Assembly: GCF_005222705.1 (NCBI RefSeq)
Contig: NZ_STGF01000009.1
Coordinates: forward strand, 180,976 to 244,975
Length of the DNA stretch: 64,000 nt
Origin: Paenibacillus sp. SY21-1
GTDB lineage: Bacteria; Bacillota; Bacilli; Paenibacillales; Paenibacillaceae
Reading direction: 5' to 3'
In this document: positions 16,724 through 25,900 of the stretch, piece by piece
Layout: each line of letters begins with the position of its first letter
How positions within the stretch are numbered: the first letter of the stretch is position 1
Position numbers and translations under genes: made by a program
Notes under the pieces: model-generated
What the model saw: only the letters and a program-made list of their open reading frames with translations
Database searches by the model: none
Told to the model about the DNA's origin: nothing

Positions 16724-17809
16724 CTACAAGATAAGCATTTGGACAAACGCCCTTCTGCTGGAGACGCCGGTTTTGTTGAATATGGATTTTAAATGATCCT
16801 GTACGGTATAAGCCGAGATATGCAGGGCGGATGCGATTTCTTTCGTGGATAAGCCGCCCAGCACCAGCTCGGCTATTTCCTGTTCCCGCTCGGACAGCGA
16901 CCAGGCTTCGGCGAGCAGCGGCAACGCCTCGGCCGGTCTGGCCTGCTTGAACGTAACGGCTAGCGAGAGCCGCCCTTCCGCAGTCCTCAGCCGACTCGCT
17001 TGAAGCACCGTGTAGGAGCCGGCATGCAGACGAAGGACCGCTTTGGCTTCGGGGCTTCCAGCGGGCAAGCTGTGCTCCTTGAGCGCTCTCGTACAAATGG
17101 CGCGAATCGGGCGAGGCAGCGTGAGCTCGTCGATCTGTTCGCGCATGCGCAGCGCGGCAAGCAGCCGTTCGGCTGCGCTGTTCATGGCCACCGGCTGAAA
17201 ATGGCTGTCCAGCATCATAATGCCTTCTCCGCTTGCCCCGCTATCCGCTTCCAGAAAGGCTCCATATAGCGAAGAATGGCGCATGCCTTGGGCTAAAGAA
17301 GGTACGAGCGCAGCAATGAGCGCCTCTTCCTCGGCGGTAAACCAGGGCTGGCCTTTGCTGCGAAACAGCGTCAGATACCCCCAGCAGCTGCCGTTCCAGA
17401 CAAGAGCCGCCCGCAGCTCGTCGGTAAACCCGGCCGGGTACAGCGTCTCGCGGTATCTGGCGCTAAGCTCCGGCTGTCCTCCGGTCGTGCCGCTGAGCAC
17501 GGCCGTATACGGCTTCGTAACGGCAAGCGATTCGTATTTATTGTAATCGTCCGATAAATATTCCGATTCAAACAAGCGGGAATGGATCGCCTCTACGCCA
17601 TCCTCGGTCAGCGCGCCTGTCGAAAGCAGCGTACGCGGGTCTACTGCCGTGAAGCAAGCTCCGCTAACGGGCAGCCACTGTCTAAGCAACTGGATAACAG
17701 CCTTCTGATAGCCGTGCGGCGTCAGGGGAATCGGCGCATAATGCGCCAGCTTCTCCAGCTGCCGAATCGCAAGCGCAATTTCATTTTTTTGATTTTCCGT
17801 AGGGGACAC
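16724..17809 (-). CDS. LuxR-type transcriptional regulator with sensory N-terminus
   Basis: A 361-residue regulator. A LuxR HTH occupies about 298-355 (LSEREQEIAELVLGGLSTKEIASALHIS, TVQDHLKSIFNKTGV). The N-terminal 170 residues look GAF-like, and 190-280 look PAS-like (MMLDSHFQPVAMNSAAERLL). No receiver domain, so it probably senses a ligand directly. GTG 17809 has AGGAGG upstream. It is divergent from the methyltransferase / saccharopine-dehydrogenase-like pair, 113 bp away, and probably controls them. Confidence 0.8.
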   Translation of the reverse strand: MSPTENQKNEIALAIRQLEKLAHYAPIPLTPHGYQKAVIQLLRQWLPVSGACFTAVDPRTLLSTGALTEDGVEAIHSRLFESEYLSDDYNKYESLAVTKPYTAVLSGTTGGQPELSARYRETLYPAGFTDELRAALVWNGSCWGYLTLFRSKGQPWFTAEEEALIAALVPSLAQGMRHSSLYGAFLEADSGASGEGIMMLDSHFQPVAMNSAAERLLAALRMREQIDELTLPRPIRAICTRALKEHSLPAGSPEAKAVLRLHAGSYTVLQASRLRTAEGRLSLAVTFKQARPAEALPLLAEAWSLSEREQEIAELVLGGLSTKEIASALHISAYTVQDHLKSIFNKTGVSSRRAFVQMLIL

Positions 17810-17922
17810 AGCTTCCTCCTCTTATCAAATCCCAGCTTTGTGGGATAGTCGTTCCAGCTGCCGCAGCTATAATAAACAGTAATGATTCTATTATTGTACA
17901 AAAGGAACGGAGCGCTGAAAAG

Positions 17923-18633
17923 ATGTCGATGAACTGGAACAAACCGGAAGCGGACTTGTATGAGCAGACCATAGCATTAAAAATTCCCGGCTACGCCCTG
18001 CTGCATGAAATGACCGAACGGCTGCTTGCCGCGGCGCTTGGCGAAGCGAGCGACAGCGCCAGCCTGCTGGCTATCGGCGCGGGCGGCGGACAGGAGCTGG
18101 TGGCGCTTGGGCGCAGCTATCCGCTACGAAGACTCACGGCGGTTGACACGTCGGCGCGCATGCTGGATATGGCTAAGCGAAGAGTGGAGCGCGAGGCGGT
18201 ACAAGCAACGATTCATTGGGTAGAGGGAGCGGCGCAGGCGCTTGAAGGCGGCATGGACTTTGACGGAGCGACCTGCATGCTGGCTCTGCATTTTGTACAG
18301 GGCCGCGAAGCCAAGCAGGCGTTGCTGCAAGCGGCCGCTGACCGGCTGCGCGACGGAGCTCCCTTCTTTCTTGCCTGCTTGAACGGCAAGCCAGCGGCGA
18401 AAGCGGACAGAATTCTGCTTGATGGCTGGAGAAGCCATATGCTGGCGGGCGGAATTACGGAGGACAGCTGGCAGCGATTCGAAGCTTCGCTTGGCGTGGA
18501 GTCGGATATCATTCCTTTCGAGGAAGTAGCGGAGCTGCTGAACGAAGCAGGCTTTACAGGCGTAACCCGCTATTTCGGCTCCTATATGATTGACGGCGTA
18601 TTCGCCTTGAAGCGGGGAGGCAGCAAGCTGTGA
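17923..18633 (+). CDS. SAM-dependent class I methyltransferase
   Basis: A 236-residue methyltransferase with a SAM-binding motif I variant LLAIGAGGGQE, an acidic strand end at TAVDTSARML and motif IV-like FDGATCMLALHFV. Substrate unknown. Its stop overlaps the GTG start of the next gene (GTGA), so they form one translational unit facing the LuxR-type regulator. Confidence 0.85.
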   Translation: MSMNWNKPEADLYEQTIALKIPGYALLHEMTERLLAAALGEASDSASLLAIGAGGGQELVALGRSYPLRRLTAVDTSARMLDMAKRRVEREAVQATIHWVEGAAQALEGGMDFDGATCMLALHFVQGREAKQALLQAAADRLRDGAPFFLACLNGKPAAKADRILLDGWRSHMLAGGITEDSWQRFEASLGVESDIIPFEEVAELLNEAGFTGVTRYFGSYMIDGVFALKRGGSKL

Positions 18634-19751
18634 AAAGAGAAGACATTATTGTCATTGGCGGATATGGCCATGTGGGAGGAAGCATCAGCGTACGCTTGGC
18701 GAAAAAGTTTCCGGGCCGCGTAGTGGCGGCGGGTCGCAGTCTGGAGCGCGCTGAGCGCTTCTGTCTTGAGCACGGAGGCTCGATTCGCCCGCTGCGCCTA
18801 AGCGCTTACGAGCAGCCGGATATGACGCTCCTTGCGAGTGCGAAGCTGGTTGTCATGTGCCTGGATCAGACCGATACACGTTTTGCCGAAGCTTGCCTGA
18901 TGGCGGGTATTGATTACGTGGACGTATCGGCCAGCGGAAGCTTTCTGACAGCGTTGGAGCTGCTTAATCGAATGGAAAGTGGACCGCTCGCTACCGCAGT
19001 TTTGAGTGTGGGGCTGGCGCCCGGACTGACGAATATGCTGGCGAAGCAGGCAATGCAGACGCTTACGTATACGAAGGCCATCGATATTTCAATCATGCTT
19101 GGACTGGGCGACGAGCATGGGAAAGCGGCAATCGAGTGGACGGTTGACAGCCTTAATAGCGAATACCAAGTCGACGCAGGCGGTCAGCCGCGTCTGGTAA
19201 GCAGCATGACAGACGGCAGGGTGACGAATTTCGGCGGGCGGCTTGGCAAACGGAGCGCCTACCGCTTCCCCTTCTCGGATCAGCAGACGCTTCCGCGAAC
19301 GCTGGGCATTCCGGAAGCCGCCACACGCCTGTGCTTTGACTCCCGCCTGTCTACACGGCTGCTGGCGGCGCTCAAGCGCATCGGAGCGTTAAAGCTGCTG
19401 AGCCGCCCGCGCTGGCGTAATCTGGCGGTTGCGGCCTTCGGCAAGCTGCGCTTCGGCACGGAGCAATTTGCGGTCAAAGTCGAGGCGAGCGGCGAGGTAG
19501 AAGGGGCTCATGCTATCGCAGGCTTTGGCGCTGCAGGCGTGAGGGAGGCGGAGTTTACCGCCAGCTTTGCCGCCTCTGTAGCGGAAGCAATCTATGATGG
19601 AGGAAGCTGGCCGGAGGGCGTTTTTCATACGGAGCAATTGTTTGACAGCATTTTGTACGACGACCATATGGAAATGACAAGAGCCGGGGCGGTTGCAGGC
19701 GACCCCGTTTACCGCATTGACGGCATTAAGGGCTGGAAGGAATTCAGATGA
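18630..19751 (+). CDS. Saccharopine dehydrogenase-like NAD(P)-binding protein
   Basis: A 373-residue protein with an N-terminal Rossmann motif (VIGGYGHVGGSIS, about 5-17) and the layout of the saccharopine dehydrogenase NADP-binding family. Members range from lysine enzymes to trans-acting enoyl reductases and lipid-linked oxidoreductases, so the name is a family label only. GTG 18630 overlaps the methyltransferase stop codon by 4 bases. The pair plus divergent regulator suggests a small modification pathway. Confidence 0.75.
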   Translation: MKREDIIVIGGYGHVGGSISVRLAKKFPGRVVAAGRSLERAERFCLEHGGSIRPLRLSAYEQPDMTLLASAKLVVMCLDQTDTRFAEACLMAGIDYVDVSASGSFLTALELLNRMESGPLATAVLSVGLAPGLTNMLAKQAMQTLTYTKAIDISIMLGLGDEHGKAAIEWTVDSLNSEYQVDAGGQPRLVSSMTDGRVTNFGGRLGKRSAYRFPFSDQQTLPRTLGIPEAATRLCFDSRLSTRLLAALKRIGALKLLSRPRWRNLAVAAFGKLRFGTEQFAVKVEASGEVEGAHAIAGFGAAGVREAEFTASFAASVAEAIYDGGSWPEGVFHTEQLFDSILYDDHMEMTRAGAVAGDPVYRIDGIKGWKEFR

Positions 19752-19843
19752 AGGCATGGCCTGAGGACAGAAGAATTCTGTTTTGCTATAATAGGCTATA
19801 ATTTCCAAATGCACATTGGCACGGAGAGGGAGATCCGAAGGCT

Positions 19844-20947
19844 ATGAACAGAGAGCAAAAAATAGAAGAGATTCTGATAGAGCTTGGCGGGCTGGAAGGC
19901 AAATTGGAGAAGCAGTTGAAAGCGATATTGGAGCTTCAGCTAGGCTGGCGGGGCACGCTAACGAAAGCGGACTTGCTGGAATGGGAGGAAGCCGATCTGA
20001 AGGTGCTCTACGACGTTACATCAGGGATGAGGCTGACGAGAGAATATGTGCCTGATATCGTCAAGCAATACGCAAGCGCCCAGGTATTGCAGAGCTACCC
20101 GTCGCAAGTTTCATTCGGTCAGATGGAAGCGGAACGGAAGCCGGTGCCGAAGCCCGATGCCCATTTCGGCAAATACGAGATACCTCCGACCCTTCTGAAG
20201 CTGTTTGGGCTGGAGCGCGAGCTTGGCGCGGAATGGATGGATCGCAGGCTCGGGCTTATGCCGGTGCATGACAATATGCGCTACGAGTCGACGCCGCCGG
20301 ACTTTATACCGTTCGCGCAGCCTGGAATGGATGGCATTCACTACTGCTTCGTTACCGATTTCGGAACGGTAACGGATTTGGAGGAGGCGTATATCGCCGT
20401 CGTGTCGCCGATGGATTTCGGCAGCCATATTTGGCTTGCCGCGCGCAACCTTCGCGATTTCCTCGCGCTCTGGTGCAGCGACCGCGCTCCGCTTTTCAAC
20501 CGTTTTAAGGATGAGCTGGCTTACCTCGCTTATGTGGAAGCCGAAGGAGCGGCACGGGAGCAGGCCGGTTTCGAGCAGCTTGAAGCGGAGGAGCGGCTTA
20601 GGAATTCGTTGGGGTTGACGCCGCTGGGCGATATTGCCGGCTATATGCGACGCTTGAGAGAGGAGCGCAGCCGGCACATATGCATTCGAACGCTTGATTC
20701 CATCGGCGTGGCGCCCTTGTCCGAAAGCGCCGGGAAGCCGGACAGCCTGCTGATCGAATGGCCCGATGAGGTCTTGCTGGCCGATATGCTCCGCCAGGCT
20801 ACACCGGAAACCAAGCTGGCCGTAGTGCGGGATTTGCAATTTACAAACCGTATTTACGACCGGGTGGAATATCGGCTTGTTACGCAAATATTCGATGAGC
20901 TTGAGCTATATCACGAACACATCAATCTGCAGGAGGGGAAAGCTTAA
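19844..20947 (+). CDS. Hypothetical protein, SUKH-like region
   Basis: A 367-residue soluble protein of unknown function. The middle (about 148-210; PPDFIPFAQPGMDGIHYCFVTD, then IAVVSPMDFG and LAARNLRDFLAL) recalls the SMI1/KNR4 (SUKH) fold used by immunity and other adaptor proteins. The N-terminus is helical and charged. No polymorphic toxin gene is adjacent. Its last 26 bases overlap the 3' end of the convergent MerR gene. Confidence 0.55.
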   Translation: MNREQKIEEILIELGGLEGKLEKQLKAILELQLGWRGTLTKADLLEWEEADLKVLYDVTSGMRLTREYVPDIVKQYASAQVLQSYPSQVSFGQMEAERKPVPKPDAHFGKYEIPPTLLKLFGLERELGAEWMDRRLGLMPVHDNMRYESTPPDFIPFAQPGMDGIHYCFVTDFGTVTDLEEAYIAVVSPMDFGSHIWLAARNLRDFLALWCSDRAPLFNRFKDELAYLAYVEAEGAAREQAGFEQLEAEERLRNSLGLTPLGDIAGYMRRLREERSRHICIRTLDSIGVAPLSESAGKPDSLLIEWPDEVLLADMLRQATPETKLAVVRDLQFTNRIYDRVEYRLVTQIFDELELYHEHINLQEGKA

Positions 20948-21644
20948 CGCGTTCCGCCTCCTGCAATTGGAGCAGGCTTTCGAAGCAATGGGCACCGCGC
21001 AGCTGCTGCCTGCCCAGCCGATTCAAGAAGCTTAACGATTCCCTTGCCGTACGGATCGCGTTCTCGACATTGTTTTCATCCAATTCCTTAATAATCCGCT
21101 TGATGGTATCCAGTGACCAGACGGCGGATTTTAACGTGCGAATAATGAGAATTTGCCGCATATTGGTTGCGCTGAAAACTCGGTAGCCATTGTCTTTGTC
21201 GCGCATTACCGTAATAAGGCCGACTTTCTCCCAGTGGCGAATGGCTGAGGCCGGTATGGTCGTTTGTGCGGCCGCTTCTCCAATGCTGACTCCTTTTTTT
21301 CCGCGTTTGGCGGGAATCAGCTGCGTATCCTCGCTGGCAAGCGCCTTGATGGCGATGTCGGCGATTTTTTTATCCTGATAAAGCTCCGCCTGCGCCTCGC
21401 TCATGATCCACAGCGCCTCGTCGATCTCTCCTGCAATGGTTTTGCGCATCATCTTGGCTGTTCTCTGCATCCCGAAGCCGTCATTCATGGCGCGAATGCA
21501 CTGGAAATATGCGAAATGCAGCTCGGTGTATTGGCGATAGCCGCTTGGGCTCCGCTCTACCGGCGGAATGATGCTCCAGCTTTCGTAATGCCGGAGGGCG
21601 GAAGTGCTAATATTAAGCTTTCTGGCGATATCGATAGGCCTCAT
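20922..21644 (-). CDS. Regulator with two tandem MerR DNA-binding domains
   Basis: A 240-residue protein carrying two MerR-type HTH domains in one chain: the first at about 1-70 (IDIARKLNISTSALRHYE, GYRQY) and the second at about 120-185 (IGEAAAQTTIPASAIRHWE, GYRVF), then a helical tail. Ordinary MerR proteins have one such domain and dimerise. ATG 21644 has AGGAG 10 bases upstream. It is divergent from the UvrA2-type gene, 164 bp away, and is its likely regulator. Confidence 0.85.
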   Translation of the reverse strand: MRPIDIARKLNISTSALRHYESWSIIPPVERSPSGYRQYTELHFAYFQCIRAMNDGFGMQRTAKMMRKTIAGEIDEALWIMSEAQAELYQDKKIADIAIKALASEDTQLIPAKRGKKGVSIGEAAAQTTIPASAIRHWEKVGLITVMRDKDNGYRVFSATNMRQILIIRTLKSAVWSLDTIKRIIKELDENNVENAIRTARESLSFLNRLGRQQLRGAHCFESLLQLQEAERVKLSPPAD

Positions 21645-21808
21645 CGTCGGAAATCTCCTCTTCAAGCTTTTAAAAAAGATTGAACTGCCACGATAAAGTT
21701 GTACCAGCTAAATCTAATAATGGCAAGTCTAAAAGTTCATCAACCTTATCACTTGCATCAATGTAGTATGCTGGGGAAGAAATGAACAGGAGAGGGTGGG
21801 ATCAACCT

Positions 21809-24307
21809 ATGAAGGACAGTATCGTCATTAACGGAGCGCGGGAGAACAATCTGAAAAATGTGACGCTTGCCATTCCCAAGCACAAGCTCGTTGTGCTGAC
21901 TGGCCCGTCAGGCTCGGGGAAGTCTACGCTGGCGATGGACACGCTGCAGCGGGAATGCCAGCGGCAATACATGGAATCGATGGGGATGACGTCCGATTCG
22001 TTCAGCAAGCCCAAGGTAGATTCAATCGTCGGCTTATCCCCCTCGATCAGCGTCGGACAGCATATAACGAACCGCAACCCCCGATCGACGGTTGGCACCG
22101 TGACGGACATTTACACCTATTTGCGCTTCGTTTACTCGCGTCTGGGCGAACGGAAATGTCCTGCATGCTCCGGAAGAATCGCTCCCTCCTTCGACGACCG
22201 CAAGGATATGGCCGAGGCGGACGACGAGGACGGGAAAGGCGTGTTGGCGTGTCCGCATTGCGGAGCGGAGCTTGAGCGTTTCGGCATGGCGCATTTTTCC
22301 TTCAATAAGCCGGAAGGAGCTTGCGCTTGCTGCAGCGGCATGGGTCATGTCGCAACGCTTGAGCCCGCTGATGTATTTGTGCAGGAAAAAAGCTTTATGG
22401 GCGGCGGAGTGCCAACGCTGTATGAGTCGCTTATTCAATACTATTCCTCCATTCTGACTGCTGCGGCGAAGCATTACGGCTTTAAGTTTGATCTGGAGCT
22501 GCCTTTGGGCGAATATAGCGAGGCGCAGCGCGACCTGCTGTATTATGGCGTAGAAAGTGAAAGCTTCGTTCGCCATTTTCCGGATGCCAAGCCGCCCAAA
22601 TCCGTCACTGGAGGCAAGTTTGAGGGCATTTTGACCAGCTTGTGGCGCCGCTACAGGGAAAAGGGAGCAGAGGCTGGAGAGGGGGCGCTTTTTAAGCAAA
22701 GAGTATGCGAGGAATGCGAGGGAGCGCGGCTGAAGCGCGAGGTGCGCGAGGTAACGGTTGCCGGCGCTGCGCTTGCCGAGGTGGCGGACTGGCCGCTGGA
22801 GGAGGTGCTGAGCTGGGCGAGGAGACTAGGAGAACTTGTTCCCGCAGAGGGCGCTCATCTGATCGTTCCCGTGCTGCACGATATGCCGGTTCGGCTGGAG
22901 CGCATTGTTCATGTCGGACTGGGCTATTTGAGCTTGAACCGGCAAACGGTAACGTTATCCGGCGGGGAGGCGCAGCGGCTGCGCCTCGCGCAGCTGCTAG
23001 GCTCCGGACTGACCGGCGTGCTGTACATTTTAGACGAGCCTACGACAGGCTTGCATCCAAGGGATACGGCGGGATTGCTGCGCGTGCTGCTGCAGCTCCG
23101 CGACCTGGGGAACACGGTGCTGCTAATCGAGCATGATGTCGAGGTGATGCGCGCTGCCGACCATATTATCGATATCGGCCCCGGAGCCGGGTATCAGGGC
23201 GGGACGGTCGTTGGCGAAGGCAGGCTGGAGCAGCTTATGGAAAACGCCGCCTCCGTGACCGGAGCCTATTTGCGCGAGGAGCGGAGGTATGCGCGAAAGA
23301 GCAGCAGACGTAGCGGGAATGGCCGGCAGTTGATTATCCGAAATGCGCATGTCCGCAATTTGAAGCATATAGACGTCGCCTTTCCGCTTGGCAAGCTTGT
23401 AGCGGTAACCGGCGTTTCCGGCTCCGGCAAGTCTACGCTGCTCTTCGATCTTCTCGCTGAGGGCGGCTTTGGCAAGCCTTTGCCAGAGGGCTGCGACGCC
23501 ATTGATGGATACGAGCACATCGGAGAACTGATCACGGTCGATCAATCGCCGCTGGGCAGGATGCAGCGCTCCAATGTCGCAACCTATACGGAGGTGTTCA
23601 CGCAGCTTCGTAACCTGTTCGCCACGCTTCCCGCCGCCAAGCAGGCAGGGCTTACATCCAAGCATTTTTCCTTTAATACGGCGGGCGGACGCTGCGAGCA
23701 TTGCCAAGGGCTCGGCGTCATCAGCGTCAATATGAATTTTATGCCCGATCTGGAGGTTAAATGTCCGGCATGCAAAGGCCGTCGCTTCAAGGAGGAGGTG
23801 CTGGCCGTTACCTACCAGGGCTACTCCATCTCGGATTTGCTTGATTTGACGGTGCAGGAGAGCTTGGACATCTTTCGCAAAAAAGCTAAAATTGCCGACA
23901 TGATCAGTCTGCTGTGCGAAGTCGGGCTCGGTTATTTGCAATGGGGACAATCGGTCAAGACGCTGTCCGGCGGAGAGGGCCAACGGATCAAGCTGGCCAA
24001 GGAGCTGAGCAGGAAGAGCAAGGAGCATACGTTGTATTTGCTGGACGAGCCGACGACAGGCTTGCATCCGGCCGATGTGCGGCAGCTTGTTCTGCTGCTG
24101 AACAAGCTTGTGGACGCAGGCAATACGGTCGTGGTCGTGGAGCATAGCCTGGAGCTGATGCGCGAGGCGGACTGGATCATCGACATCGGACCGGACGGCG
24201 GGCAGGCCGGAGGAGAAGTCGTCGCCGCAGGCACGCCGGAGCAAGTGGCGAGCTCGCCAGCCTCGGCGACAGGCACGTTCCTACGGGGAGCGCTCGGTCT
24301 GTCCTGA
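21809..24307 (+). CDS. UvrA2/DrrC-type ABC protein
   Basis: An 832-residue UvrA paralogue. Both ABC halves are complete: Walker A GPSGSGKST and GVSGSGKST, signatures LSGGEAQR and LSGGEGQR, Walker B YILDEP and YLLDEP. Zinc-binding cysteine pairs are present (CPAC, CPHC, CEECEG, CEHCQG, CPAC). At 832 residues it is about 110 shorter than repair UvrA, the pattern of class II UvrA2/DrrC proteins lacking the UvrB-binding region. These are linked to resistance to DNA-binding drugs. ATG 21809 is favoured over 21782 by the GGGTGG before it. The tandem-MerR gene opposite suggests drug-induced expression. Confidence 0.85.
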   Translation: MKDSIVINGARENNLKNVTLAIPKHKLVVLTGPSGSGKSTLAMDTLQRECQRQYMESMGMTSDSFSKPKVDSIVGLSPSISVGQHITNRNPRSTVGTVTDIYTYLRFVYSRLGERKCPACSGRIAPSFDDRKDMAEADDEDGKGVLACPHCGAELERFGMAHFSFNKPEGACACCSGMGHVATLEPADVFVQEKSFMGGGVPTLYESLIQYYSSILTAAAKHYGFKFDLELPLGEYSEAQRDLLYYGVESESFVRHFPDAKPPKSVTGGKFEGILTSLWRRYREKGAEAGEGALFKQRVCEECEGARLKREVREVTVAGAALAEVADWPLEEVLSWARRLGELVPAEGAHLIVPVLHDMPVRLERIVHVGLGYLSLNRQTVTLSGGEAQRLRLAQLLGSGLTGVLYILDEPTTGLHPRDTAGLLRVLLQLRDLGNTVLLIEHDVEVMRAADHIIDIGPGAGYQGGTVVGEGRLEQLMENAASVTGAYLREERRYARKSSRRSGNGRQLIIRNAHVRNLKHIDVAFPLGKLVAVTGVSGSGKSTLLFDLLAEGGFGKPLPEGCDAIDGYEHIGELITVDQSPLGRMQRSNVATYTEVFTQLRNLFATLPAAKQAGLTSKHFSFNTAGGRCEHCQGLGVISVNMNFMPDLEVKCPACKGRRFKEEVLAVTYQGYSISDLLDLTVQESLDIFRKKAKIADMISLLCEVGLGYLQWGQSVKTLSGGEGQRIKLAKELSRKSKEHTLYLLDEPTTGLHPADVRQLVLLLNKLVDAGNTVVVVEHSLELMREADWIIDIGPDGGQAGGEVVAAGTPEQVASSPASATGTFLRGALGLS

Positions 24308-24406
24308 GCGACGCGCAAGGTATGGGCCGTAAAGGAAGACCAGCCTAGTCCATTACAATGCCGCCTCCCATCAGCCAGGACCAACCATTTCTGATTGGCC
24401 GTTATT

Positions 24407-24512
24407 AAACAAAGCCAACCGCTTGCTCATAGGCTCGCCTTCAGGGAGACAGGTGAAATTATAGCACCTGTTTGCCAAGGGTAGCCTATCATGCGCCGGG
24501 TTGGCTTTGTTT
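24407..24512. terminator. Nested three-stem hairpin between convergent genes
   Basis: Outer arms AAACAAAGCCAACC (24407-24420) and GGTTGGCTTTGTTT (24499-24512) pair perfectly over 14 bp. Middle arms ATAGGCT (24429-24435) and AGCCTAT (24483-24489) pair, and inner arms ACAGGTG (24449-24455) and CACCTGT (24465-24471) close a 9-base loop. It lies between the 3' ends of the UvrA2 (+) and phosphoesterase (-) genes and can act as a bidirectional terminator. Confidence 0.65.
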
Positions 24513-24533
24513 GGCTGCTTACGCAGCGCGAGC

Positions 24534-25676
24534 TTATTGGAACTGAACGTTAATCTGCACGACCTCTGAACGGCTGCCGATCCGAATCGGCGGCCCCCAT
24601 GTGCCGAAGCCCGAAGACACGATGGCGTGCAGTCCTTGAATGCGTTTGTAGCCCCAATCCAGCGCGAACATTCTGCGGGTAATCAAATGGTTCGGCATCA
24701 TTTGTCCGCGATGGGTGTGCCCGGATACGGAAAGATCAATGCCGTCATGGGCCGCCTGAATCAAATCGGCCGGCTGATGATCCAGCATGATTAGCGGCAG
24801 AGCGCGATCAAGCGGGCTCAGAAGCGCTGCAATCGGCTGGCGCGGCTCGCTTCCGAAGCCTGCCGAAGCTTTATCCTTGCGGCCGATCAAGTAGAAGCTG
24901 TCCGCAACGAGCACGGCTTCGTCCATTAGGACGCGAATGCCTATGCCGTCCATGGCGGCAACGAATTCGGGAACCTTGCGGCCGATATATTCATGATTGC
25001 CGGTTACGGCGTATACGCCAAGCGGCGCCTTCAGCTTGCCGAGCACCGCCCCCATTTCCTTGCGGACATACGGCTCAATATCGTCGTCGAGAATGTCTCC
25101 CGGCAGCAAGATCAGGTCGGGCTTGATGCGCTCCATGGCGGCGACCAGCCTTTCCAAATGGCGCTTGCCGACCATATTGCCGAGATGGAGGTCGGAAGCC
25201 ATCGCAATGCGAAGCTGCTTTAATTCTCCCGCTTGCTTGGGCACGCTGACATCGTAGGAGCGAATGACGGGACTCCAGGCATTGAAGCTGCCGCGCAGCA
25301 TAATCAGGATGAAGGTCAGCAGGGCGGCGAGACCGACACCTGTCAAGTAGACGGAGCGGTCGGCGCCAAGCGCTTTTAGAAGGAGGGCCAGCGCATCGGC
25401 AAGCGGCAAAATCAGCACGCCGTACTGCAGGATGGCGAACCAGTACGATCCGATTATTTTGAAGCCCTCCGCAATCGGCTTGAGCGGTGTGTTGTAAGCG
25501 GCGCGGCCAATGATATAGCCGTATGCCGCGACGGCGAGCAGAACGGCGTACAGCCAAGGGCCGCTTTCGGGAAAGAGTGCGGACAGCAGCAGCCAACCGT
25601 TCCATCCGATATAAAGCGAGATGGCGCTGTAAACGATTAGGACGCAAGACAAAATGGCGAAAAACCGAGGTTTCAT
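24534..25676 (-). CDS. Membrane metallophosphoesterase (YkuE/YaeI-like)
   Basis: A 380-residue protein: about four N-terminal membrane segments (residues 5-125), then a calcineurin-like phosphoesterase domain with ASDLHLG, LPGDILDDD, VTGNHEY and GHTHRGQ. Relatives act on membrane-linked phosphate compounds outside the cytoplasm; the substrate here is not known. ATG 25676 is chosen for the AAGGAG 9 bases upstream; an in-frame extension to 25835 has no such site. Confidence 0.85.
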   Translation of the reverse strand: MKPRFFAILSCVLIVYSAISLYIGWNGWLLLSALFPESGPWLYAVLLAVAAYGYIIGRAAYNTPLKPIAEGFKIIGSYWFAILQYGVLILPLADALALLLKALGADRSVYLTGVGLAALLTFILIMLRGSFNAWSPVIRSYDVSVPKQAGELKQLRIAMASDLHLGNMVGKRHLERLVAAMERIKPDLILLPGDILDDDIEPYVRKEMGAVLGKLKAPLGVYAVTGNHEYIGRKVPEFVAAMDGIGIRVLMDEAVLVADSFYLIGRKDKASAGFGSEPRQPIAALLSPLDRALPLIMLDHQPADLIQAAHDGIDLSVSGHTHRGQMMPNHLITRRMFALDWGYKRIQGLHAIVSSGFGTWGPPIRIGSRSEVVQINVQFQ

Positions 25677-25900
25677 GCAGCTACGCTCCTTAAATGAGGA
25701 ATTATGAGGGACAACGTTCTCGATAAAATCTACTATAGCATACTGGAGGAACCGTCTCCAGTTGCGAGAAACGGCGCCGCTTGAAGAGGCGCCAAGCGTT
25801 GCGCGGCAAAGCGCCCTGTGGTATCGTGACGTCATAGTTGTTAAATAGCGCCAATCGGCGGACGCTGCCGCTTGGCGGAAGAAATGGAGCGAATAGACAA

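Noticed and set aside
19844..20947. SUKH-like protein as an immunity gene
   Set aside because: No polymorphic toxin or secretion gene adjacent, and fold similarity is weak.
23123..24244. 373-codon minus-strand frame opposite the UvrA2 gene
   Set aside because: No start signal; the plus strand carries both ABC signatures and zinc motifs.
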